A stretch of 64,000 nucleotides of DNA, taken from NCBI RefSeq assembly GCF_031755915.1, contig NC_083386.1:23235001-23299000 (forward strand), in the 5' to 3' direction. The number at the start of each line of letters is the position of its first letter. The stretch's first letter is position 1. The notes under the pieces were generated by a model, which was not told the origin of the DNA, searched no databases, and was given only the letters and a program-made list of their open reading frames with translations. Position numbers and translations under genes: made by a program. Of the stretch, positions 25,627-37,618 are shown in pieces. Source of the DNA: Ziziphus jujuba. Taxonomy: Eukaryota; Streptophyta; Magnoliopsida; Rosales; Rhamnaceae.

Positions 25627-28460
25627 TGTAACATCCCGTATCAAAAAATATACATGATTAAACAAGTTTGACCAAATTGACTAAGTTTGACCAAGTTTGA
25701 CCAAGTGAACAATATATGCGTTCAAGTTGACTTTTTCAATAGCCAATATTTTTGGTTTGACTAAGGTACCATTGTGGAGATTTCGTCGATATAAGTTCAT
25801 AGACTGGCGGCATGCCAAATTCTGAGTTATGGATAAAAAGTTATGGTTCTGAGAATTTTTAAGCATAAGTTTTAAATCAGTGTCCAAGCCAGTCCCCAGT
25901 TTTTGTCTGTTAGTGATCTAAGGCTTTATATAATCCTAGGTAAGCATGTCAAATAGGAAACAAAGTCCAAAATACCCATTTCTTCCCCAAAACCCGAGAA
26001 ATTCTCTCCTCAGACTCGTGGGTCCGAACTGGGTCGTTTCGACCCGTTTATCGTCGAACCGAGTCACCGCCGTTTTGCCTATTTCTGGCCAACCACCACT
26101 TACACGCACCAGCCAACTAGAAAGATCACTTGAAGGCGAGCTCAGCCATGAAATTTCACAGCAAGAAGTGGCCGGAAGCTCCCAGATTGGGCCGGCGAAG
26201 TCCGTAGCTGCCAACGAGGTGGGTCGCCGGATTTTCTCATTTCTTGGCCGTTTTAGGCCAACCCATATACCTTTTCCGCTATTTTTGACCCCTCTGAACT
26301 CATTTCCGTGGTTATTTTGTCCAGATTCCTCACCGTTTAAAAGATCCGACAACAGGAATTTAGACCGATGCTTCAATAGTGTTTTTCGGCCACCGGAGGA
26401 AACTTTGGATCAAGGTGAGCATACTGATGAGTTCCTTGTCTCTTGGGCTTTTTGTCAATATAAAGTTTGTGAATTTTGGAGGTCGTTTGATAATTTTTCC
26501 ATTTTTGAATCAATTAGTTAATTTTCGGATAAGTTGGGGACTGTGTTTAGACAAAATTGGTCAAATTAGTTAAAATTGGAGTTGAATTAGTGAAATTGGA
26601 TATTATTAGGACCCATTAGGTGGTTCAATTTCGAAAAATTAGGCTTTGAGTGAAAATCCCCAATTTTTGGTATCGAGTCCTAAGGACACGTGGTATAATT
26701 GGACTGTCTTATGTCCAATTTATGCAATTTTGTAGTACTGTAAATCATTTTGAGACATTTGGGTTATACAAGTGTCTCTGGTTTAGTTGTTTGGAGCCTG
26801 AGGAATATTTTATTATATTACAGGCACTCGAGTTGAGATAGAGGAGCAGGCATGAGCATCTACAGTGCAGTGAGTGGTTATTAGTTTTAAAAATGTTTTG
26901 GATATATAGTATAATATATACATGTGGTTTGAGTATTTTACTTATACCTATCGTTTGATTTGAATGTTCATTCTATGGATGCATGAGGATCTGCATTACA
27001 TATATGTGTTATCATTTTATATGACTTTTGTCAATATTTAAAACGTTTGACAATTCTAATGAGTTCATGAATGAACTTGTGGTATTTTAACTATTTTGGT
27101 ATTTGAATTGAGGTTTTAAATCACTTTGGAAATTAATCGATTTGAGAAAGCATATTAAAAATTATATGATTTTAAGCATGTTCAAATATTTTATAAATTT
27201 TTATATGCTTAAAATCGGTTTATAGTGAATATATTTCACTGTGGTATTTTCTTATTTTAGTAAGAAATCATGATTTGAAGTTTTTTGAAATATTTAGACA
27301 AGTGGTTGAGCGTGAATATTAAATTATGATTTATGATACGGTAGGATACTGTATCGGTTATTTTAAATTGATGTACCGCATAGTACCAGAGTTTGGTCCA
27401 GTATTATATTACAGCGCGCTGGGTTTACCACAGTACCGTGAGGTTGGTTTCATCCAACGGTTATCTATTATTAATACGGACTGTGAGGTTGGGTTTATCC
27501 GATGGTTTATTATTATTACCACGATGCCATGAGGTTGATATCATCCAACGGTTTATTATTGCCACGGATCGTGAGGTTGGGTACGTCTCAACGGTTAATT
27601 ATTATTTCCACGACACCGTTCATATACTGAGGGTCGTGAGGTGGGTGTATCCCACGGTTTGCAGATTGCTACATCGTATGGTACATTGTATATGTTTGTA
27701 TATATTGTTGATTTACAAATATTGTGGTGATTTCTGCATTTTTATATTTATTTGGTGGAACTGTATTCATTATAGTTTATACTCAAATGTTTATATCTTG
27801 ATTTGAGACATTTCATAATATTACAGTGATCGTTCCTTCATACTTTTGAGCATCGGTTTTTATGATATTAATTTGGGTACAGGTTTGGGTTTTGTGAAAT
27901 GATTTTTAAACGGGGAACTTTTCAAACGAGTGAAATGAGAGGTCTTGAGAGAAAGATTTTTTAGAAATAAATCATTATTTTTCTATTATACTATGCCACT
28001 CATTGAGATTTCTTTATTTCATGTTTTATTGTTTTAAATTCGTTCCCCTAGGCCCAGGCAGCTAGTAGCAGTCTACCTCGCGCACAGCCTATCGTTTTGT
28101 TCCTTCCACGACACCAGCCGTATTTATCTTTTCTTTACCTATTGTTATCTTCTGGACTTATTTATTACTTATTTGTACTCATAGACTTTGTTAACACTCT
28201 GAGAATGCTTTGACTTTAAATATGAGACTTAATAGAGACCATGGTACTCATGTGTGTAGTAATAGCCTGTAGTACAGTAGGCCGGTTGTGGACTTATATA
28301 TATATATATATAGTGAGGTATTAATGTTAATGCTGGTGTTTGATTATCTACATTTTAAGGTGAGGTTCTATTGGATATTTTCTAGGGATTGTCCAGTGGG
28401 ATCTCACTAGGCAGGATCATCCGGGAGGTCCTGGAAGGGTTTCCGGGACGGGTCCTATCA
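25627..28460 (+). mobile_element. Solo LTR of a Ty3-type retrotransposon
   Basis: A 2834-bp unit starting TGTAACATCCCG and ending GGGTCCTATCA (TG...CA), flanked by perfect 5-bp GTGAT repeats. The TGTAACATCCC start, great length, tandem repeats and CT/CCGG-rich leader fit long LTRs of Ty3-type chromovirus-like families. A TATATAA near 25926-25934 is the likely promoter and is followed by a GC-richer stretch (25946-26420) with a 191-codon open frame. That frame is the LTR leader and not a gene. There is no gag-pol, primer site or second LTR, so this is a solo LTR left by recombination. Lineage assignment is an inference. Confidence 0.8.
27436..27665 (+). repeat. Internal LTR repeats, period about 42-46 bp
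   Basis: The motif GTGAGGTTGG followed by CATCCAACGGTTTATTATT-like sequence recurs with starts near 27438, 27483, 27529 and 27571, and a fifth copy lies near 27636. Copies are diverged. Such subrepeats are common in the regulatory part of long plant LTRs. Confidence 0.8.
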
Positions 28461-28465
28461 GTGAT
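28461..28465. repeat. 5-bp target-site duplication, right copy
   Basis: GTGAT directly after the CA terminus of the solo LTR. Confidence 0.85.
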
Positions 28466-28555
28466 GGATCTAGTGTTGTTTGAATAATATTTGTTGTTGT
28501 GCAAACAACACCCTACTATATATCATTTTCTCAAGCAAGTCTATTGTTGTTTGAA

Positions 28556-31356
28556 CAATTGTGATTTGAAATTTCGAATAATGCTTGGATAAGTGTCATT
28601 CTAAAATTTATTTGTGCATTGTTTGATTGAACAACATGGGAATGATGTTAAAACAATATATCGGTTTTTCATAAAACCCTAGTCCTTTCTCAAATTTTGT
28701 GTGAGAGAAAGTCCGAAGCCACCATTGATGGCCATACCAAATTTTTCACTGTCATGAGTGCTAAGGACCATAGAGATCAGATTTAAACAATTTATATTTA
28801 TTATCATTATCATAGATTGATGCTCTTCATATTTGTTTATTTTTCTTTGATATTTTTATTGGGTTTTTTGGATTTTCACTTTCCACACTTAGTGAGAGAA
28901 ATCTGTAGGATTTCTCACCTTAAAATTGTTTTAAACAATTTTCGTTTACCACATCTATGTTGATATTTTTTAAGATTTGTTATGATAAAGTTTTGAGAAA
29001 GAGTTCTCTTGCAAGGAAGACTATTGTGACGGTGGTGGAATGTTGACTCTTACAAGAAAGGCTTTGAAGACAAAGATGCAATATCATCCTTGGAAGGAGT
29101 GGTTGCTGCAATAGTCTTGGTTTAAAGCCACTGCATTTAGAAAGAGAAGATCGAGTTAGACACTATTGCAGTGGCTAAAAATATCATTATCATTCATTAC
29201 ACTTAAGATAGAAGTGGTTTGTATGACCATGATTTTTCCTTTCTTTGTGGATATTTAGATCAAAGGTGGTGGCTGGTACCCATAATTTTTCTTATCTAGA
29301 GTTTTAAGGAAAAAATATGTATGTCAAATTTATATTTTTCTGTCATTGAAATTTCTATAATTTACTGCTTTATATTATTTGTCATGGAAGGACTAAATCT
29401 TCATTTGTTAAATTTTTTTCCTTTTCATTACCTGTTTATGGGAAGATTGAGTCCTCATTTGCTATTGTATATACATATATATATATATATAGATATTATG
29501 ATTATGTGCTTTGAAGATCACCAATATACTATGAAGTAAATATAGGCTCTTACAAGTTTTTTGATATTCAATTTAAAAAAAAAGAAAAGAAAAGAAAAAA
29601 AGAGTAGAATATTTAAAAAGTCTATTAAACCTTCTTCTAAACTTTTTCCAGATTTTCAAATACTTTTAATTTAAGAAAAAATTACATTTTAATATTCACA
29701 CTTGCATATCATATAAAATGGCTTTGCGGCACCTCGTTAATCCAAAATAAAATCGAAAATTAAAGACACAAAATGGCAAATTTTAAAATTGAAAATTGAA
29801 AATTCAAAGTTCTAAAGCTAAAGACACCAACAAAGACTAAACCCCATGCAAAAAAGAGAAAAATGTGTACATGTTTTCATTCATTCCTTCATTTTTGTAG
29901 TTGAGGAAGTTAAAAGTACTTCTAAACTGTTCATTTAAAAACTGCTTCTTCTTTTTTCCCTTATTTTTTCTTTTCTTTTCTTTTCTTGTTCTAAATTGCC
30001 TTGTAAAATTTAAGTGGGTTATTTACATATGTCAAAAAAACTTTTCCTTCGGTCTATTTCTAATTTAAGTTTTTTGTAACATTTTCGTGTATTCCTGACC
30101 TTCCATTAATTATTTTGAAATTAATTGGCTCATAAATCATAACTGTATCCTATTGAAGTAGTTTAATTATAGTCTTCACCAATATGTCATAATTGTGGAA
30201 ATTAATCCTTTTATATTCCCGAAAGGAAAATTATTAAGACTAATACTTTGAATCTTCACAAATGGAGATCAGGGCCTTTTCTATCAAAAAAAACCAAAAA
30301 AAAAAAAAAATGGAGATCAGGGCCTGCTGAAAGAAAGAGAGAAAAATAAAAAGATAATTGGTCTGGGTATTGACGGTGTATAATTAAATGTTGCGACTGA
30401 CAATTTGGCCAAATTAATAACATTTCCATCTACAATTAATACCCATAAAGGATATTTCCATTTTTTTATTTTTTGCTTCGACCCTATATATATATATATA
30501 TATACATATATATATGAAGATATTTCATATCTTTGGTACTTATCAAAATAAAAAATTTATCTTAACGTGATATACATCTTTCATTTAAGTGACGGTTTCC
30601 TCCCCAACTTTATATGTTTTGATATTTTAGTTTTTAAACTATTTTATTTTAGCATTTTGATTTCCAAATTGGTATATCTTTGATGAGAATAATCCTTATA
30701 CTATAGTTCTATTAGCGCTTTGAAAATTTTGATCACGTGCATATCACGCGTGAAAATGGAAAGGAATAGTAAAGGATATCTTTTCACTTTCTAAAAATGT
30801 AAAATCTTATATAATTCAAGGACATATATCAATTAATAATTTAATACTCTTTCTTAATTAAATATCTTTTAAAAAACTGTCATAAGCTTTTTTTTTTTTT
30901 TTTGCAATATTATAAGCTAAAACATTTAGTTATTATGTAATTATTTGTACATAGGAATGGAACTATAGTAGTGTATTTTAAAGTTTTAATATTTTTGAAA
31001 ACTTTATAACAACTTTTATGTTGCCCTTGCTATTCCTAAATCAAGGTTCCGCCGGACTATATACATATGTATATAGAAATAATTTGTTGGGAATTTATTT
31101 AAATATGAGTGTGATATGATTTAATACAAAAATTTCAGTTAGATAAATAATAATCCATTACATTTATTACATCATTAAATACTAAATATCTAATATAAAA
31201 TGGAAATTATATATTTTTAATATAAATATTCTCTTGGTCAATATAATTTCCTACAACATATTTCAAGATATTGAAATTTAATTTACACTTTCCAAAGCAC
31301 ATCCAGGATATCTTGGGCTCCATTATCTATGGGAATAAGATTATGTACATATATAA
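28556..31356. other. Intergenic stretch with possible retroelement leader
   Basis: The first part (about 28660-29200) is GC-richer. It contains CATAAAACCCTAGTCC followed by AGAGAAAGTCC, as in transcript starts of some plant LTR elements, so it may be the LTR fragment that the solo LTR entered. The rest is AT-rich with TA runs near 29471 and 30485 and no supported gene. Confidence 0.35.
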
Positions 31357-31492
31357 TTTTTCTCCATCTAGGAGAAATTTGTCCAAGATGATCCAGGACG
31401 ATATCACACATGTTGCATGACATAGAATATCCCGCAATAGGTTTTGTGAAGTCATCCTAGTCCATCTTGGATAGATTTCTTCCGGGAGAAAA
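31357..31492. repeat. Compact inverted repeat (hairpin) or small MITE
   Basis: The left arm (about 31357-31403) begins TTTTCTCC and contains TCCAAGATG. It is the imperfect inverse of the right arm (about 31451-31492), which contains CCATCTTGGATAGATTTCTTCC and ends GGGAGAAAA. Arms are about 42-46 bases with a loop of about 47 bases. It could be a tiny MITE or, if transcribed, a miRNA-like stem. No known miRNA sequence was recognised. Confidence 0.55.
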
Positions 31493-32557
31493 AAAAAAAA
31501 AATATATATATATATATATATATTTATATCTTTCTAATCTCATTCTCATCGGTTATAGAGCCCAGAATCACCCATTAAAAAATTCTTTAAAACTCTTTTA
31601 TTTTTGTTTTTAAATATAATTGTTCAATTAAAGTTTAAATTTTTGTCCACTTTTTATTTTACCTTACTTTCCTTCTAATCAAAGGTGGCACACCTATGTC
31701 TACGTTTACAAAGACTACAATTAGTTCTTTTCTTTTTTTTTTCTTTTTTTTAATCAATAGTTTTAAGACAAAAAAGGGATAGAATATCCAACTCTAAAAG
31801 ATCTAGCTAAATTGTCACTGGTATCAAAAGTTAAAAATATTTATACATACATACAAACTTATATATATATATATATATATAGATATGTATAATATTTTCA
31901 AATATTTCTATACCAAACAAATGTGTTCTATAATATAATTTCATTTTTATATTCCAAGAAATGTGAAAAAACGTACGTAAAAATAAATAAAGATGTGCAC
32001 TTATTTATTTATTTTGAAAGAAAGACACTTACTTGAATCCCAATAATTTTAAAAAAATATATAATAATTCTATTTGATGATTGTGGGATAAGGAAGCTGC
32101 CACACCATAGCGATATGTTTTATTTTATTTTATTTTATTATTATTATTTTTTTTTGGGGTTGAATCTATGGCTTTTGTAACCATCATTGAGGACCATCCA
32201 TGATAGTTCAACTACTATAATACCATCTCCGTAAGCAACAAAAACTCTTCTAATTTTATATAACAATTGTCATCATCCAAGTTAAAGACGTATACAAACT
32301 AATTAAATGTTGGACCATGCTGCGGAAGGGTAAGAAAGAAAAGAAGCAGACAAGGAAATTAATTAAAAAATAAAAATAAAAACATGATAATTAGGAAGTA
32401 ACCTGGAAGCATGTTACAAAACTGAAATAGAATAATGGGCCTACCAAAATAAATAGTAGAAAAACCGCAAGTTGTACATAAAAGATGCTTCCTATCAAGA
32501 TCTAGGAACCCACCTTGAAACCGCCTCTTCATTCTTCTTTTATAATATTCTTCCCCT
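31493..32557. other. Intergenic DNA upstream of the second ERF gene
   Basis: AT-rich, with TA runs at about 31502-31522 and 31860-31880 and T-rich tracts. No gene is supported. The last few hundred bases should include the ERF promoter. Confidence 0.45.
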
Positions 32558-32564
32558 TTATATA
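32558..32564 (+). promoter_or_regulatory. TATA box of the ERF104/105-type gene
   Basis: TTATATA lies about 160 bases upstream of the ATG at 32724. It predicts a transcript start near 32590 and a pyrimidine-rich leader of about 135 nt that contains no upstream ATG. Confidence 0.6.
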
Positions 32565-32723
32565 CCTTCCTCACTCCATTCTTTCCACTCAATCCTGATT
32601 CTTTCTCTATTTTCTAACTTTGAATTTCAACTTAATCCTTTTCATCTTTCTTAATTTCTCTCTCTCTTTCTGTTTCTGGATTTTTTCCTCTAGAAGAAAA
32701 AAGCTTAGGGATTATCTCTATTA

Positions 32724-33683
32724 ATGGCTTCCCAACAAGAAGCTTCAGCTTTAGAGCTAATTAGGCAGCATCTTCTTAATGATTTTGCTTCCATGGACAG
32801 CTTCATTGCGACTCTCAATCACTGTACCAATCAAATTCCCCAACAAAGCCAGCCCCAATATACTCCTACCAAAAACAACAACAACAACATCAATGATTTC
32901 AAAATCTCTGATTTTTTGCTTCCAAATGAAGAATCCCAATTGGAGATTGAAGTCAAACCTCAAATCACCACCGCCACCAACTCAGCCAAACCACCAAACC
33001 CTTCCCGACTAAGCAACCGCCGCCCTTCCATTAACGTTGCTATACCCCCGGCGACCTTTAGATTAAGCTCGCCGCCACCGCAGTCGATGGCCGTCTCAAC
33101 TAATTCTAATACTACCGTTCAGAGCACTTCGGACAGCTCAAACGAAAGCAAGCACTATAGAGGTGTTCGCAGACGCCCGTGGGGTAAGTACGCGGCGGAG
33201 ATACGCGACCCCAACCGGCGAGGTTCGAGAGTATGGCTCGGAACTTTCGACACCGCCATCGAAGCTGCGAAAGCTTATGACCGTGCCGCTTTCAGACTCA
33301 GAGGAAGCAAAGCGATACTAAATTTCCCTCTGGAGGTTGCGAACTCGGCGGAGCCTCTGGCAAGTATTGGAAGGAAAAGGAGAAGAGAGGACGAGAACGA
33401 AAACGAGGAGATGAGAGAAGTAAAGGAGATAAAAAAGGAAACGACATCGTCATCATCATCGACGACGACGTCGTCGGAGAGTAAGGATCTAATAAGCTCA
33501 TCAGAATCAGAGACTAGTAGTAGTCATACAGCAGCACTACCAGTTTGTCCCACTCCCTTAACACCTTCAAATTGGATATCAGTTTGGGACTCTAAAGATG
33601 TGAAAGGAATTTTCAGTGTGCCTCCTTTGTCACCTTTGTCTCCGCACCCTTCTTGGGGATATTCTCAGCTCATGGTTATCTAA
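32724..33683 (+). CDS. Ethylene-responsive transcription factor, ERF group IX (ERF104/ERF105 type)
   Basis: Intronless gene for a 319-residue nuclear AP2/ERF activator. The N-terminus [18 protein letters not shown] (8-25) is the conserved ERF104/105-type block. The AP2 domain spans about 144-202, from [13 protein letters not shown] to KAILNFPLE, with WLGTFDT and [12 protein letters not shown] intact. A basic GRKRRRE (216-222) is the likely nuclear signal, followed by acidic and Ser/Thr-rich linkers (223-270). The C-terminus has [13 protein letters not shown] (278-290) and [16 protein letters not shown] (295-310), whose SP sites match the MAP-kinase target region of Arabidopsis ERF104, an MPK6 substrate. 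Asn and Ser homopolymer runs (51-55, 242-246) are slippage-prone. Its neighbour at 41844 shares the N-terminal block, so the two are probably ancient tandem duplicates. ERF104 versus ERF105 cannot be decided here. Confidence 0.95.
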   Translation: MASQQEASALELIRQHLLNDFASMDSFIATLNHCTNQIPQQSQPQYTPTKNNNNNINDFKISDFLLPNEESQLEIEVKPQITTATNSAKPPNPSRLSNRRPSINVAIPPATFRLSSPPPQSMAVSTNSNTTVQSTSDSSNESKHYRGVRRRPWGKYAAEIRDPNRRGSRVWLGTFDTAIEAAKAYDRAAFRLRGSKAILNFPLEVANSAEPLASIGRKRRREDENENEEMREVKEIKKETTSSSSSTTTSSESKDLISSSESETSSSHTAALPVCPTPLTPSNWISVWDSKDVKGIFSVPPLSPLSPHPSWGYSQLMVI

Positions 33684-35228
33684 CAATATCTCTAATGGAG
33701 CTCTCTATCTTTGCCAAATTAAGAATGCATTTGATGCAATCTAGTACCATATAAAAAACACAAAAAAAAAAAAAAAAAAAATGCTATGGATTTGAGTTCT
33801 TGGGGTGTGAAATTGTACATATACATGGCACAGATATTGGTTATTGGATTTGGTAGTTCACCTTTTTTTTTTTTTTTTTTTTTGGGTGAATGGTTTTGTT
33901 TATTCATTGGTTTAATGAAAAAGTGCTGGTTTTTCTTATGAGTTTGCCCATTGATGTTCTCTGTGTTTCGATTAAACAAAATTTTCCATTTATTATTATT
34001 TTAAAAAAAGTTGCTATCTAATAAATTTTAATTGAAATATTAAATTTTATTATTTTTTATATTAAAAATTTTTAAAAATAATATTTAATAATAATCATTT
34101 AAATTATAATATAAATTTTAGTAATAATTATTAATCAATAATAATAAATAATATTTTTATACAAAACGAGATCATAGCTGTAGGTTAAAAATCCTAAAAC
34201 ACATGATGAAGAAATATTTCTTCAAAAATATATATATAAAAAAAATCTAAAAAAGATCTTTCGAGTAGAAAATGAGATGGTGTATTTTTTTTTTTTTCTT
34301 TTTGTTTTTACTATTCTCTCTAGCTTTAAATGGAAGAGTAGTGTAGAAAATTTTTAGTAGTGTAGAAAATTTTTAGTATTGAGATTTTTTTTTTTTTATT
34401 TGTTCTTTATCTGAGTTTAATTAAATGAAATGACTTTTGAAACATGGGAATTGGGACACGAGGTGGGCATGGTGCAAACTGCAAAATGCAATGCCATTGA
34501 ATTGACTTGTCTTGTTTTTGACTGATGATAAAATGGATATGAAAGACTTTTTTGTTCATTTGTTGAAACTTTTGACTATTCTAATCATGCATGTTTGGAC
34601 TTTTACAAGCCAGGTTAAAATTGAATTTAGACTCTTAGAGGTCAAAAAAAAAGAAAAAAAATATGGTTTATAAATTAATAAAAAAAAAATTGTGTGGTAA
34701 GTAATACACAGTGGGCTGGCACCATTAAAGTTATGCGACATGGTAAAATGGGACCTTTCATCTGCTATGTGGCAGCATCTGATTGGTAACCACATACAAT
34801 AATTTTAGCCCTTCATGTTCTCTAAACTAACCAAATGGTGTTCCCCTTTTACCCATAATAGCAAGTGGTATAACTAAAAATCATTATAGAATACAAGCCC
34901 TCACTTCTTTAAAAAATAAAAAATAAAAAATAAAATAAAATAAAATAAAATAAAATTACAATTCTAAATTAAACAAATGTTGTTTCCCATTTACACATAA
35001 TAGCAAGTGGTATAACTAAAAATCGTTATAGAACACAAGCCTTCACTATTTTTTTTTTTTTTTAAATACAAGTCTAGAGTCAGAGTTACTTATTCACAAA
35101 AAAACAAAATAAATAAATAAATTCATAATTACCTTCCTAATTACAATAACACAATGAGGTTTGTATATTCAAGAAAAAAAAAAAGAAGCAAAAAAAGCAA
35201 AAACAAAAGACAAAAGCAAAAAAGGTTT
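33684..35228. other. Intergenic DNA after the second ERF gene
   Basis: The first ~300 bases should contain the 3' untranslated region, including A- and T-runs near 33763 and 33863. The remainder is AT-rich and holds a duplicated ~90-bp segment (34821-35048) separated by an AAAAT microsatellite. No gene supported. Confidence 0.5.
34821..35048. repeat. Duplicated ~90-bp segment around an AAAAT microsatellite
   Basis: Copy 1 (about 34821-34905) and copy 2 (about 34961-35048) share ATAATAGCAAGTGGTATAAC and continue AAAAATC, with a handful of substitutions. Between them lies an AAAAT/AAATA-type repeat at about 34910-34957. Confidence 0.85.
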
Positions 35229-36187
35229 GTATATTAACAGGATCGATCTGGAAGTCCTTCCAAGAAATTCAAATTGAAAGTGATATCTAATTTTCCATCG
35301 AAAACCTAGTAAAACTTCCATATAATTTGAATATAATTTAAAAGTACATATAAAATATCACAATATAAAAATCATACATATTAGATTAATCCATTAAAAT
35401 AATTTAAAAAGTACAAATGAATAAACGCAAAATATCAAAATTGTTCAATATAATTTATACATTAGCACCAATGAAAGAACGATACATAATATCATTAGAG
35501 TCGAGGGAAAGAATAATACATAAGTAACAGAAATAACATACAAACAATGAAGATACACGAACATGATGTTCATAATCTATTAGCTAAGACTTAGGATAAA
35601 AGTTCAAAAAACAAAATTATAAAGCAAATTCAGCAAGTGAACAAAAAGTATAATAAAAAAATAATTATTATCTTTTTGAAATTTTTTCTTTCAAGATCTC
35701 ACTTTCACTTTTTAAAAATTTTTTTATTTTGAAAAATAGTTTTTCCCAAAATCCATAATTATTCCTACACACATAACATGTTCCATGTCACAATAGATAA
35801 AATAAATAGTATCAAAAGTTTTCATAATTCAATAAATAAATTAACATTTTCATACAATATAATCAAATAAAATCCATATCTCTCTCTATATATAAATTCA
35901 ATGTACTACGTAATATCCCTATGTACTATAATCAATACCAAACCTATTGTATGCCCATACCTAACATCCTAGGTTGTTGTAGACTACTAGGGGAGAGGAA
36001 AATTGTCAATAAAACTATCAACGACCTAAAGGCGTTGTAAACTGTAATCTCCCATCCAACCATAAAATTTCACGTAATCAAGCAATAGATGATTAATAAA
36101 GCAAGTGTAATCAAAATCCATTGAATCTATAATCATGGAACAATGTGGTACACAATAATTTATAACCAGTATCTAATCCATAATTTA

Positions 36188-36218
<31 letters not shown>

Positions 36219-37618
36219 CAATATTATCCATAACCTCATAACAAAATATTTTGACTAGTACTAACATATAATTTTATATATTCATATACCGAAATATATT
36301 TCTACCAAAACATTCATTTCATATATCAGAAATGATAATCAAATAATCTTATCATAGTATATATATTAAACGGTATATGATTTAAATAATTATAGAGATA
36401 ATAATAAAGTAATATATAATCAAGCATATAGTTCTTAAAATCATTTTCAAAAACAAAAGTCCACTCATATATTTTAACTCAAACTCGACCTCCTGTAGAA
36501 TCACCTCAAATATCACAGTAGATTTCTAAAATAGTACCGAGATACTAAATTAGTCTTGAAAAAGATATACAACTCCAAAAATGCATTCCACGCTTTCTAA
36601 TTCACTCTTATAAACCCAAAAATCCTAATATCAAGTATCAAACAATCTAATTCCATCAAAATACCTGAAACCCATAAACCTTAAAATTGGAGTTTTTCAT
36701 TTTTTACATAATTTTAATCATTTAAACCTTTTGAATGTATCTAAAAAACACTTGAAACCTAAAATAGTCAACCTAAGTCATCAGAAATTGTCGTGATGAC
36801 TGAATTTTGGTCAAACCTATTTGACCCAAAATCCTCAAAGTTCAATTTTATTAAAACTTAACCAATATATCCAATCTATATATCAAAACAAAGCTTGAGA
36901 GATATAGAGTAAGAAGCTACCATCAAATGAAATTAATAGTGATTGTGGGCTGCTGCAAATCAAAGATAAAATATTGTTGAAATTTTATTTTGTCATTGAG
37001 AAAAATAGAGATAATTTTGAACTTGGACGATACCAAAAATGAACTCACGAGGTTGAAACATGTGGAAAAATCATTCTTCCATAGCCAAAAGTTCTTGGAT
37101 TTTGAAGATTGGAAAATGGGATTCATGAACTTTCTAACAAATTTTGGCAAGATTTTTACAATTATCCAGTTTGATTTTTGTTGGAATATGTTCCTTGTTA
37201 TGCAAGCTTTCCACATAAATAGTAAAGCAAACAAGATCAGTATAGTAAGTAATGGGATTTTGAAATTGTAGATTTAGAGAGAGAAAACTTTAGAAAAATA
37301 ATGGTGGCTACAATTTGGGATGGAAAGGAGAAGAAGATGACCAAACTTAACTTAATTTTCATGCCCCAAAATTATAAAAGTGTCATTAACTTGTTTTGAT
37401 CATAACTTTTAAAACATAGCTCCAATTTTAATGTTTCATGTCTATAAACTCGTATCAATGGACTCTGTATAATGGTATAAAAATCAAAACCAAATTCCAT
37501 CTTTTTGAAAAGATCAAATTTGATCATACTTAAAAGTCAATCTAGTCAAACTTAATCAACTATTGTTAAGCTGTTCAGAAATTCATATTCAGGATGTTTT
37601 TTGGGATAGGTCATTTCA
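35229..37618 (-). mobile_element. Decayed long LTR, Ty3-type, minus orientation
   Basis: Read on the minus strand, it begins near 37618 with TGAAATGACCTATCCC and continues with TTTGACTAGATTGAC-type sequence. Further in it has a CT-rich leader near 37270-37340 and ends near 35238 with GGACTTCCAGATCGATCC. The solo LTR at 25627-28460 has the same layout: ATCCCG start, TTTGACCAAATTGAC block, CT-rich leader, and GGATCATCC plus GGTCC near the end. It is therefore probably a relative, strongly diverged and inverted. No coding domain or second LTR is visible. A TA run (36190-36212) lies inside. Confidence 0.5.

Larger units (their letters stand above)
25501..28555. repeat. Interrupted tandem repeat, period about 72 bp
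   Basis: TCTAGTGTTGTTTGAA occurs at 25557-25572 and 28469-28484, and a near copy lies at 28540-28555. If the solo LTR (25627-28460) and one copy of its target duplication are removed, the spacings are 73 and 71 bases. A weaker copy lies near 25501. This is a short tandem array that received the LTR element. Confidence 0.7.

Noticed and set aside
25936..26573. Open frames on both strands (up to 191 codons) as genes
   Set aside because: They lie wholly inside the solo LTR leader, and their length comes from local GC-richness. No domain was recognised.
30540..30800. Possible foldback element
   Set aside because: Repeat-like phrasing, but I could not align two arms.
36923..37271. Opposed ORFs of about 93-103 codons
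   Set aside because: Both fall in the decayed minus-strand LTR, with no domain and low-complexity composition.
25627..37618. The two long LTRs as ends of one giant element
   Set aside because: They are in opposite orientation and strongly diverged, the first has its own perfect target duplication, and an intact ERF gene lies between.
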